A stretch of 36,228 nucleotides of DNA, taken from contig NZ_MTAW01000061.1 of NCBI RefSeq assembly GCF_002154725.1, positions 1 to 36,228 on the forward strand, given 5' to 3'. The DNA is from Nostoc sp. 106C (GTDB lineage: Bacteria; Cyanobacteriota; Cyanobacteriia; Cyanobacteriales; Nostocaceae). The position numbers and the translations under genes were made by a program. The notes under the pieces were generated by a model. The model had not been told where the DNA came from and ran no database searches. It was given only the letters and a program-made list of their open reading frames with translations. The first letter of the stretch is position 1. Every line of letters begins with the position of its first letter. Positions 1-7,800 of the stretch are shown one piece after another.

Positions 1-5
1 AATCT

Positions 6-50
6 GTTGCTCAACTTATGCTTTCACAGTTGCTCATCTTATGATTTCAG
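6..50. repeat. Two tandem 22-bp direct repeats
   Basis: Two 22-bp units, at 6-27 and 29-50, match at 19 of 22 positions and are separated by one base. Both share the core GTTGCTCA(A/T)CTTATG. They lie about 70 bp upstream of the first gene of a recombinase-containing cluster. Short tandem units of this size are typical of transposase or recombinase binding sites at element ends, but they could also be operator repeats. No terminal inverted partner was found in the window, so the assignment is open. Confidence 0.5.
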
Positions 51-66
51 TGACATATGATGGTTG

Positions 67-90
67 AAGTCGGAGGTCGGAGGTCGAAAG
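67..90. repeat. Heptanucleotide tandem repeat (GTCGGAG type)
   Basis: About three consecutive GTCGGAG-like heptamers lie just upstream of the first gene (69-75, 76-82, then a degenerate third unit). The same heptamer family, in opposite orientation, forms a longer array at 19842-19901. Short tandemly repeated heptamers of this kind are well known in Nostocales genomes and have no established function. Confidence 0.7.
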
Positions 91-120
91 TAAGAATATG
101 GAAGTGGAATAGGTGCAGTT

Positions 121-1047
121 GTGGATAAAAATATTGAGATTGCTGATGGTAGGGCACAGACAACTTTTAATGTCGCAAACAGTGATTTAGTTTCTACAGC
201 AATAAGTTCAAAATCGAATTACCAGCCGCAAGCAGCTAATACAAACATTGAGGCAGACATATACCTATTCACTCGCCTACGGCAACTTTCGCTTCCTCAA
301 CGTTTAGAAATGTTCGTGGCTCATGAGCGAGGAGTCAAAAAACTTTGCCTTGCAGGAATTAAATTTCGGCATCGTGGAGCGCCTTTAGAGGAAATACGGC
401 GTGTATTTACCCGTGCTGTACTAGCAGAAAAATATAGGGTAGATTTTCACCCCAAAGGTAACGATGAAAATATGTGGATTCAGGATTCGATCTCATTAGC
501 AGCAGAGCTACACCAAATTTTTGAGTCAACAAATATTCTTTACTACGTCAGCGGTGGTGTTGCAGCTTCGCTACACGGAGAACCGCGTTCGACTCGTGAT
601 TTAGATTTGGTGATTGAAGTCCAACCAGAGCAAATCGATTTGTTGGTGGCAACACTTGAAGGTGCCGGATACTATTGTCCAGCAGGTGCGGTTGAGGGTT
701 TAAAGCAAGGACGCGAGCGAATGCTGAATATCACGCATACCGAAACTATTGCTAATGCAGATTTATATATCAGTGATGTTTCATTGTTTGCAGTGTCTCA
801 GATGGAACGTCGCCAACTAATTGACTTAGAAGGAATACCTAAGTTTTGGGTAGCCTCGGCAGAAGATACAATTTTACAGAAATTACAGTGGGGCAAAGGG
901 AGCCAATCTGAAAAACAGTGGCGCGATGTATTGGGGATATTAAAGTTGCAAGCAGAAAGTTTGGATTATATATACCTAACACAATGGGCAGAAAGTTTGG
1001 ATTTGGTTGATGCTTTAAGTCTGGCATTTACTGAAGCTGGGGTGTAA
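121..1047 (+). CDS. Nucleotidyltransferase-fold protein (AbiEii/DUF6036-like)
   Basis: The 308-residue product starts at GTG 121; no in-frame ATG upstream looks better. Residues 1-45 are Ser/Asn-rich and probably disordered. Residues 46-120 form a helical segment rich in Arg and Leu. Residues 141-166 carry the nucleotidyltransferase signature: a GG loop (YYVSGGVAASLHG) followed by RDLDLVI, whose aspartates D160 and D162 would bind metal. The C-terminal segment (240-308, containing AEDTILQKLQW and QWRDVLGIL) matches the helical tail usual in bacterial toxin-like or stand-alone nucleotidyltransferases. Family knowledge suggests NMP or phosphate transfer to tRNA, protein or a small molecule; the substrate cannot be told. 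The gene precedes a tyrosine recombinase by 22 bp and is probably co-transcribed with it. A 15-bp direct repeat (CAGAAAGTTTGGATT) near the 3' end duplicates a short motif. Confidence 0.7.
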   Translation: MDKNIEIADGRAQTTFNVANSDLVSTAISSKSNYQPQAANTNIEADIYLFTRLRQLSLPQRLEMFVAHERGVKKLCLAGIKFRHRGAPLEEIRRVFTRAVLAEKYRVDFHPKGNDENMWIQDSISLAAELHQIFESTNILYYVSGGVAASLHGEPRSTRDLDLVIEVQPEQIDLLVATLEGAGYYCPAGAVEGLKQGRERMLNITHTETIANADLYISDVSLFAVSQMERRQLIDLEGIPKFWVASAEDTILQKLQWGKGSQSEKQWRDVLGILKLQAESLDYIYLTQWAESLDLVDALSLAFTEAGV

Positions 1048-1069
1048 TTTTGAATTTGGAAGTAAGAAA

Positions 1070-2116
1070 ATGCGATCGCCTGATAATTTCAAACAAGATT
1101 CCTTACCACCGATTAAACTTATCCCACTGGAAAATAGTAATGCGGCATCTGTTAATACTGCTACAAAACTGAGTAGCAGAGTCAAAAAGATAACAGCACC
1201 GATTGATATTCGCCTTGTGAAAGTGCAGGAATTTTTACGTAGCAACAATCTCGCACCCAATAGCCGCAAGCTATATGAACGCGAACTCAAGCGGTTTTTA
1301 GGATGGACGCAATTGCACTATCATGAACTGCGATCGCGTCACATTGGTCTGTACAAACAATACTTGATGGAGGAAATCTGCACAGACGCGGGTAAACCAC
1401 TTTCCAAAAGCAGCATCAATGCTGGATTGGCTGCTATCAAGAGTTTCTTCAAATGGTTGACTCTCACCTACCCGGAGATGATGACTACAAATCCCACACA
1501 GGGGGTCAAGCTGGAAAAAGTACCTCTGCCACCTGCTCAAAGTTTAACAGCAGAACAGATGGAATCAGTGTGGTCAGCTTTGGAATATTTAGGCGAAACT
1601 AAGGAACGAGATACCGCACTGGTTCATATCCTCAGTCATGGACTCCGCGCTGGGGAAGTGGTGAATTTAAATGTCGGGTCATTTGATGGTAAGCTGCTGT
1701 TCTTACCTGACACAAAGACCGCCCAACCTCGCTTAGTACCTTTAAGAAAAGAAAGCAGAGAGGTACTGGTAGAGTATTTACAATGGCGAGAACAGCAGGG
1801 GGAGGTTTTAACTAGCCTCAGTCCACTGATGATTTCGCATCATCCATCATATCTTGGAGAACGCCTGAGTTATCACGGTATTTACTTTGCTGTGGAGAAA
1901 ATTGGGGAATTAGCAAGCATTGAAGACTTGCATCCTCATCAATTCCGTCATACTTATGCTACTGATTTATTGCTATTAGGTGTAGATCCAACTCATGCCC
2001 GGAAACTAACTGGACATACTAGCGAGAAGGCGTTTCGACGGTATACACTTCGCAGTGAGCAAGAAGCAGCGATCTCTGCCTACTACAAAGCTATTGGCGA
2101 AGAGGAAGTAGAGTAG
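1070..2116 (+). CDS. Tyrosine recombinase / phage-type integrase
   Basis: The 348-residue product starts at ATG 1070, with GGAAG about 10 bases upstream. It has the two-domain layout of XerC/D-like recombinases. Residues 48-135 form the SAM-like core-binding domain (NSRKLYERELKRFLGW, then SSINAGLAAIKSFFKWL). Residues 165-340 form the catalytic domain. All six catalytic positions can be placed: R193 (HGLRAGE), K216 (DTKTAQPR), H290 and R293 (HQFRHTYATDLL), H316 (LTGHTSEKAF) and nucleophile Y325 (RRYTL). The enzyme should therefore be able to cut and rejoin DNA. Length and motifs fit XerC/D-like or plasmid/element recombinases rather than large phage integrases. It is second in a four-gene run with 22, 3 and 2 base gaps, so its partners probably work with it. 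No att core could be defined in the window. Confidence 0.93.
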   Translation: MRSPDNFKQDSLPPIKLIPLENSNAASVNTATKLSSRVKKITAPIDIRLVKVQEFLRSNNLAPNSRKLYERELKRFLGWTQLHYHELRSRHIGLYKQYLMEEICTDAGKPLSKSSINAGLAAIKSFFKWLTLTYPEMMTTNPTQGVKLEKVPLPPAQSLTAEQMESVWSALEYLGETKERDTALVHILSHGLRAGEVVNLNVGSFDGKLLFLPDTKTAQPRLVPLRKESREVLVEYLQWREQQGEVLTSLSPLMISHHPSYLGERLSYHGIYFAVEKIGELASIEDLHPHQFRHTYATDLLLLGVDPTHARKLTGHTSEKAFRRYTLRSEQEAAISAYYKAIGEEEVE

Positions 2117-2119
2117 GAA

Positions 2120-2584
2120 ATGCCAAAACCGTTAAATCCTAAGTGTCAGTTATGCGCTAAGTTACCGACTGCTAAAGCAAAGGTGTTGCATGGAACTGAA
2201 GGGGATGGATGCTGGAATCCTCGTGTCTGCCATAATCGGCGCTCATTTTACCGTAGCCGAACTGAAGACAATAGAAGCATTGATTCGATAACAGTCGAAC
2301 CACCTGCAACATATTTTGCAGTGCTATATCTATATAAAGAACCGGGAGATAAACCATTACATGCATTGGGTGCTGAACTGTGGTTGGGGCAACAACCGAT
2401 TTGTCGTCTAGAACCAATTCATTGCTTTGGGTTAACTGCTGGTAAGATACGCACTTATACAGATCGGGTATTACAAGCATTCGCCAAAGAATATGGTGTT
2501 TCGCTGTATCAATATAAGGATATGTTTGAGATTAGTCCAGATAACTGTCCAGTGCGTCCTTGTCCGCTACATCCGGAGTCGTAA
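2120..2584 (+). CDS. Cys-rich hypothetical protein downstream of recombinase
   Basis: The 154-residue product starts 3 bases after the recombinase stop, so it is almost certainly translated from the same message. It has an N-terminal metal-binding look: C9-x2-C12 and C31-x5-C37, in a Pro/Lys- and then Arg-rich stretch. A second cysteine pair, C143 and C148, lies at the C-terminus (NCPVRPCPLH). The middle (about 60-125) is predicted mixed alpha/beta with alternating hydrophobics. The cysteine spacing suggests a zinc ribbon or similar small metal-binding module, possibly a recombinase accessory or DNA-binding factor; that role is inferred from context only. I do not recognise the family by name. 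Confidence 0.75.
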   Translation: MPKPLNPKCQLCAKLPTAKAKVLHGTEGDGCWNPRVCHNRRSFYRSRTEDNRSIDSITVEPPATYFAVLYLYKEPGDKPLHALGAELWLGQQPICRLEPIHCFGLTAGKIRTYTDRVLQAFAKEYGVSLYQYKDMFEISPDNCPVRPCPLHPES

Positions 2585-2586
2585 AG

Positions 2587-3270
2587 ATGACTGCATATCG
2601 ACAATTAACGATTTGGGACGTACTTGATGAGATTTCAGAAGCGCCTCCAAACTCTTCACTTGCTGCGGTGTGGGATTGTTTGGATACAGAACTCCCAGAT
2701 TTATCTGTGGAAGCACAGTTAGAGACTGCTGCTGTTGCGTTTAATCAAATTGCAGATATTCTTAAATCTCGTGCGGTAATGCTGTTGCAGGATGTGCGTG
2801 ATCGTAATCATCCTGACGGACCAATTGTCAGCATTGATATCTTTGCTGGGTTAGTGCGAACTACAATGCACCTTGATTTAGACGATTTGATTGAACCTCC
2901 CATACCGCAGACTTTCAAACCACATGGCCCGCATCAGTTTTCAAATACTAGTGAAAAGGGTTATTCGGTGGTAGCACCTGTGGAGAAAGAGAAAGTCTTA
3001 GAAATGTTAGAGGAAGTGAGGAGTATAGAAGATGTTCACAAGCTTGCGGGGGATGAAGATGTGCAGAAGTGGCAAAATGCGATCGCTCGCTATCTTGCAG
3101 ATATTCAAGATGAAATTTCGCTCCCTCAACTGCAACGTGCTTTGAAAATGCCGATTGTTGAGGTGTGGCTGGGATTGTTGTTGGGTGGTTTTACATTGGA
3201 GCAGCGTGGAGATTTTTATCATAGCCAGAATGTTTGGGTAATTAGAAACTCAAAGACGATGTTTATATAG
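2587..3270 (+). CDS. Hypothetical protein, copy 1 of a duplicated gene (weak ScpA-like look)
   Basis: The 227-residue product starts at ATG 2587, two bases after the previous stop; an in-frame TTG at 2560 lies inside the upstream gene and is less likely. Residues about 45-70 (LETAAVAFNQIADILKSR) are amphipathic helix. The last 75 residues (DEISLPQLQRALKM, VEVWLGLLLGGFTLEQRGDF) look like a winged-helix unit followed by a short beta hairpin. This is weakly reminiscent of the C-terminus of kleisin/ScpA-type proteins, but not enough to name it. It closes the recombinase operon. A second, N-truncated copy lies at 26211-26861 in the same orientation, with bases 2884-3062 identical to 26493-26671. 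A role in DNA transactions is possible from context only. Confidence 0.75.
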   Translation: MTAYRQLTIWDVLDEISEAPPNSSLAAVWDCLDTELPDLSVEAQLETAAVAFNQIADILKSRAVMLLQDVRDRNHPDGPIVSIDIFAGLVRTTMHLDLDDLIEPPIPQTFKPHGPHQFSNTSEKGYSVVAPVEKEKVLEMLEEVRSIEDVHKLAGDEDVQKWQNAIARYLADIQDEISLPQLQRALKMPIVEVWLGLLLGGFTLEQRGDFYHSQNVWVIRNSKTMFI

Positions 3271-3278
3271 TATAAAAA

Positions 3279-3301
3279 TGCACTCTTTTGACAAAAGTGC
3301 A
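3279..3301 (+). terminator. Hairpin after the recombinase operon
   Basis: TGCAC and its complement GTGCA, extended by TTTT/AAAA, pair around a GAC loop with a small bulge. The hairpin begins 8 bases after the stop at 3270. There is no strong T-tract, so termination is likely but not certain. A second 7-bp hairpin follows at 3341-3359. Confidence 0.5.
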
Positions 3302-3340
3302 ATTACCTCAACCTCTAACGGATGCTATCCTAGAGCGCTC

Positions 3341-3359
3341 GCCGAACTTTTCGTTCGGC
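3341..3359. repeat. 7-bp inverted repeat (GCCGAAC/GTTCGGC)
   Basis: A perfect GC-rich stem of 7 bp encloses a 5-base TTTTC loop, in the 440-bp gap between the recombinase operon and the next gene. It may reinforce termination or be an RNA processing site. The rest of the gap (3360-3690) is AT-rich, with no ORF and no further structure that I can support. Confidence 0.45.
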
Positions 3360-3711
3360 TGACTTTATAAAAGCAATACGTTGATATGTGGCGATCACTT
3401 AAATAGATATCTAACTGACTTTACGCAGAAATTCGCAGATACAAATCTCAAGAAAAAGTGTATAAAGTTACAAGTAGTGCTGCTCAAACGAGTTCAGTAG
3501 TAAGTTGCATATCAAGAGTTAGAGCTACTGGCATTTTCTTGTTCATTATCCACAACAAAAACAGCTTGATGACGCTCTGATTTTGATAGCAGACAGCGTA
3601 GCTTATAAAGCTCGCTGTTTGTACAGCAAATTTTGCAGGGCGTGTTTCACTAAGTGACTACATTACAACCAACACAATTAAAAGTTAATTTTGAGTTATC
3701 AGGAAAATCTC

Positions 3712-4449
3712 ATGAGCCAAAACTTAATTACGCAAGAGTTCGGGATTATTATTGCTGCTAAAAATCATAAACCTACTATTCTAAATCCAGAGTTTCTCAA
3801 ATATAGTGGCATTGTCCCGACTGAGTGGGAATTGGCTCGTCAACCTATATCTACCCAAAACGTAGCCCAAGTTACCTTCACCAACGGCGTTACTATTATC
3901 GCTGAACCAACAAGAGTCATATTTATAGAAGCTATTGAAGAAAAAGCGATCGCAGAAATTGCAGTTGCAGATATTGCTAAAAAATACGTTCAAACCCTAC
4001 CTAATGTAGAGTATGAAGCTGTAGGTATCAATCCCAGAAGCTACATTACTTTCGACCAACAGCAAGATGCAGCACGCCTATATTTAGCCTCAACATTGCT
4101 GAATGGAGGTGCTTGGCAAGAAGTTGGTACAAAGCCGATGCGAGCAACACTAAACTTAGCTTACACCTTGGAGCGTTGCCCATTTTATCTGACTGTAAAT
4201 GAAGCAGCATTGCGAAATCCAGATGAAACAACTACCCCGATTGTGTTATTTAATGGCAGTTTTAGCTATGAAGTAACTCAGGAAAATCCCACAGAACGCC
4301 TAATAAATTTGCATCAAATTATTAATAACTGGCAAGCAGATTTGACTATCTACCAAGAAATTATCAGCGCCAAATTTCTCGTCAAAGCACCTGTTGACAC
4401 AACTGTAGTCCCAAATATACTCACGATGAGTGCTAGTGCAGTAGCCTGA
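3712..4449 (+). CDS. Conserved-looking hypothetical protein
   Basis: The 245-residue product is placed at ATG 3712 because AGGAAA lies 6 bases upstream; an in-frame TTG at 3691 has no ribosome binding site. There is no signal peptide or membrane segment. The N-terminal half has alternating beta-like stretches (ITQEFGIIIAAKNHKPTI, VAQVTFTNGVTIIAEPTRV). The middle (about 115-165) contains RLYLASTLLNGGAWQEVG and MRATLNLAYTLERCPFYLTV. The C-terminal 50 residues are helical. The composition is normal and the reading frame is clean, so it is a real gene. It is monocistronic, with hairpins on the 3' side. I do not recognise a function; similar stand-alone proteins are, to my memory, found in filamentous cyanobacteria. 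Confidence 0.8.
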   Translation: MSQNLITQEFGIIIAAKNHKPTILNPEFLKYSGIVPTEWELARQPISTQNVAQVTFTNGVTIIAEPTRVIFIEAIEEKAIAEIAVADIAKKYVQTLPNVEYEAVGINPRSYITFDQQQDAARLYLASTLLNGGAWQEVGTKPMRATLNLAYTLERCPFYLTVNEAALRNPDETTTPIVLFNGSFSYEVTQENPTERLINLHQIINNWQADLTIYQEIISAKFLVKAPVDTTVVPNILTMSASAVA

Positions 4450-4595
4450 TATTTCTTACACTCTCAATATAGTTGGGATAGAGAAAGTTATTCGTTAAGA
4501 CAAGCTCTTGTAGCTGTTGAATAGTTATTGAACAGTCACCATCTATTCTTCTAGCTCTTATATCATTTAACTTTAATAATGATACAAATACGTAG

Positions 4596-4624
4596 GTAAG
4601 GGTTTAGCATTGCTAGACCCTTAC
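4596..4624. repeat. Palindromic intergenic repeat / hairpin
   Basis: GTAAGGGT and ACCCTTAC pair, and the stem continues through a wobble position with TAGCA/TGCTA to a very short loop. This gives a stem of about 13 bp starting 147 bp after the stop of the preceding gene. The shape and sequence (GGGTTTAGCATTGCTAGACCC) resemble a palindrome scattered in many cyanobacterial intergenic regions. It may act as a terminator. Confidence 0.6.
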
Positions 4625-4771
4625 GAAAAATCTATCCGTATCAGAATTTTCGTGAATTGGTATTACAAGGTCATTGCTCAAGGGTCTCAAGAGTTTATTC
4701 CAAATGTATTAGCAACACTCCCAATGCCAACTCAAAAAATACTAATAACAGCAAAGTAATTGCTATTAATA

Positions 4772-4816
4772 TTGGGCTTGAGTTTCAAGTCAAATGTACT
4801 TGAAACTCAAGCCCAA
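4772..4816. repeat. Perfect 19-bp inverted repeat upstream of the giant RHS gene
   Basis: The arms 4772-4790 (TTGGGCTTGAGTTTCAAGT) and 4798-4816 are exact reverse complements around a 7-base loop. It ends 70 bp before the start codon of the giant gene and 323 bp after the preceding gene. Without a T-tract on either side it is not a textbook terminator. It could be a transcription attenuator, a protein-binding palindrome, or one copy of a dispersed repeat. Confidence 0.8.
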
Positions 4817-4874
4817 AACTAGGCTGAACTTTCATATTTGATTCCACTAAAACAATTAACAATTTACTACTAAC

Positions 4875-4880
4875 AAGGGG
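4875..4880 (+). promoter_or_regulatory. Ribosome binding site of the giant RHS gene
   Basis: AAGGGG lies 6 bases before ATG 4887 and supports that start. The 60 bases upstream are AT-rich; no convincing -35/-10 pair could be fixed. Confidence 0.5.
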
Positions 4881-4886
4881 TTAGTC

Positions 4887-7800
4887 ATGGGTAGTCCTGA
4901 AAACTTTGGGACCAACAATGCATCTTCTAGCAATGGTGGGATAATGCCCTTATCTCTACTAGAAAGTGCATCCTTGGGCGCAGCGTTGGATGATAATTCT
5001 GCCTTAATATCATTGCAAAAAACTCTCAGGACGCCCAGTGGCTCTGACCCCATAAACTCAGAATTAGCAAGTCTAAAAAAATCGCCAAATGCCACAGAAG
5101 ATAATCAATCCTCTCAGGATAGTACTAACTACACTTCACCTGGTAGCAACATCTTTGGTCAAGAGCAGTTATCTAACCAACCGCAGAGTTTTATAAACAC
5201 TTCCTTATTCCCTAGTAGTAACAATAAAAACTCTAACAAGGCAAAGGATAAAGATTCGCTCACAGGTAACGCTAAAGACACTTCATTAATCGGCATTACC
5301 GAACAAAACTCTCTCACTACTGGAGCATTGGGGATAGAACAATCCCAACAAAATTCTTCACCCTCCACAGCCAAAACCAACTCTAGCGCATCTACAACCA
5401 ATCAAACTACCATCCCCAACTTTGCCATTCGTACAGAAGGCACTATCAGCATTAATGGTAGTTCCGATTTCGATGGCGTACCAACTGACTTGAGTGATGA
5501 TGCGCTGATTTATGCAGCCAAGGGATTTACAATTAACGGCAACCCCACATTACCTGTTCAAAGAGATGCTCAGGGTAATCCGATTCGAGATGCATCAGGT
5601 AAACTAATTCTCGTAGATAAAGCCGTCGCTGTCGCCGCAGGCTACACCGTCACCAACGGACCGAGTAATCAGTATGCAGGCTTAAATCCCCCGACAGTAG
5701 TACCACAACAGACAGTCACCGTTCCAGCCTATGCAGATATCAAACAGCTGGAGTTGGCAAAAAGAATTCCCAACGGAACGCCGACTGTTACCTTCAACAT
5801 TTCCCAAAACCCCATCAATAATGCTAACGATTGGTCGAAGAAATTTCCACCTCCAGGGACAGCGAGTAATCCTACTGTTGTGAGGGTAACAGGTGGCGGA
5901 CTGAATATTCCCGCCAACGTTACCTTAAACAACTACGTCATCACCGTCGAGCAAGGAGATATAAATTTCAACGGTAACGGTCACAATTTTAATAATGTTG
6001 TCCTCGTTGCTAATAACGGCAACATCAACCTGTCTAACGTGCAAGCTAGGGATTTGTCTGTTTTCGCTTCCGGTTCTATCAACATGAACGGTGGCGCAAG
6101 ATTTGCTGGTTCTTCATTGCTGGCGAATGGCAGCAATAATGGCAACATCACCTTTAACGGTGCTACTAGCAGCACAAATACAAATGATAACCTGAAGGTT
6201 ATTTCCCAAGGAGATATCACCTATAACGGTGCATCGAACACCCGTGGCTTATTTTTGAGCGTCAAGAACTTTACCTTTAATGGCAGTTCCACCTTATATG
6301 GTTCAATTAGTGCCAAAGGTAATATCATCTTCAACGGTAAAGCCACAGTGATTGCTGTAGCTGAGTTAATGCCAGACATCACTGCACCTATAATTACCGC
6401 TACATTAGCTCGCGATACTGCACCTCTTGGACAAACTAATACAGATAAAATTACCTTCGACCCGACGATCGCCGGAACTGTGATTGATGCTAGTCCAATA
6501 CTGGAGTTTCGTGCTGGCTTTAATAATACCCCACCCACCAACTATACCAATGTTATTGCCCAGCGCAATAGTGATGGCAGCTTTAGTTTTACTCGCGCTC
6601 AACTAGAAACTATTTACGGCAGTACGCTCTTAGATGGCATTTACACTCTGCACCTGCAAGCAAAGGATTTATACGGCAACCTCTCAAACAGCTTTGATGT
6701 TACCTTCACTCTCGACACAACTACACCTGACCCTAGTAACTTAGACCTGTCTGCCATTGACGACAGCGGTGCTAATAATACTGACAATATTACAAATAAA
6801 AAATTACCTGCTATTACAGGTAATGCTGAAGCTGGTGCAGTAGTTCAACTCTTCAATCAAGGACAAATCCTCGGTCAATCAACAGCCAATAATGCTGGTA
6901 CATGGCAGATAGTTACTAGCGACCTCACAGATGGTACTTATAATCTCACTGCAAGCTCAACTGATATTGCCGGGAATGTCAGCACTGCATCTAATCCACT
7001 ACAAGTAGTCATTGACACAGTTGCTCCTAATGCTCCTACTAATTTAAAACTTACAACAGCCAGCGATACTGGAGTTAGCAACAGCGACAATATTACTAAA
7101 AACGCTACCCCAACCATCCAAGGCAGCGCTGAAGCTGGAACGATAGTGCGCCTATTCAAGGATGGACAACTAGTAGGACAGACAACTGCTAGTGTAAATG
7201 GTGCATGGCAATTGCAAGTTGGGCCGTTGACTGATGGACAACATATTTTTACTGCCTCTTCAGAAGATAAAGCAGGTAATGTCAGCGTTTCATCTAATCA
7301 ACTAACGGTTACAGTTGATACGCAAATTGCACCACCCAGCAACTTAGATTTGCTAGCAGCAAGCGATCGCGGTTCTAGCGACAACGATAATATCACTAAT
7401 GACACTACCCCAACTATTGCAGGTCATGCAGATGCCAACTCCCTAGTTCAATTGTTCAACGATGGACAACTGGTAGGACAAACTACCACCGCTGCTAATG
7501 GGGAGTGGCAGCTTACTACTAACAGCTTGACAGATGGCGTACATAACTTCACAGCGATCGCCACTGATAGCGCTGGCAATTTCAGCAGTCCTTCAGCACC
7601 ATTAGCTGTTACGCTCGATTCTGCGTTACCACTGTTAACACTAAATACTCCGCTGGAGACGACACCGCTAATACCAAATGCCAGATTCATCGGCAGTATA
7701 GACGGTACTGGTTCGGCTGTCACAGCACTTAGCTACCGCTTCAACAACCTAGCAGCAGTTGCAGTAGCATTCAACGCCACAGGCGGCTTTGATCAAGCTT

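Noticed and set aside
2587-3270. Naming the duplicated gene as ScpA
   Set aside because: The resemblance is limited to a winged-helix-like C-terminus, and the N-terminal ScpA pattern is absent.
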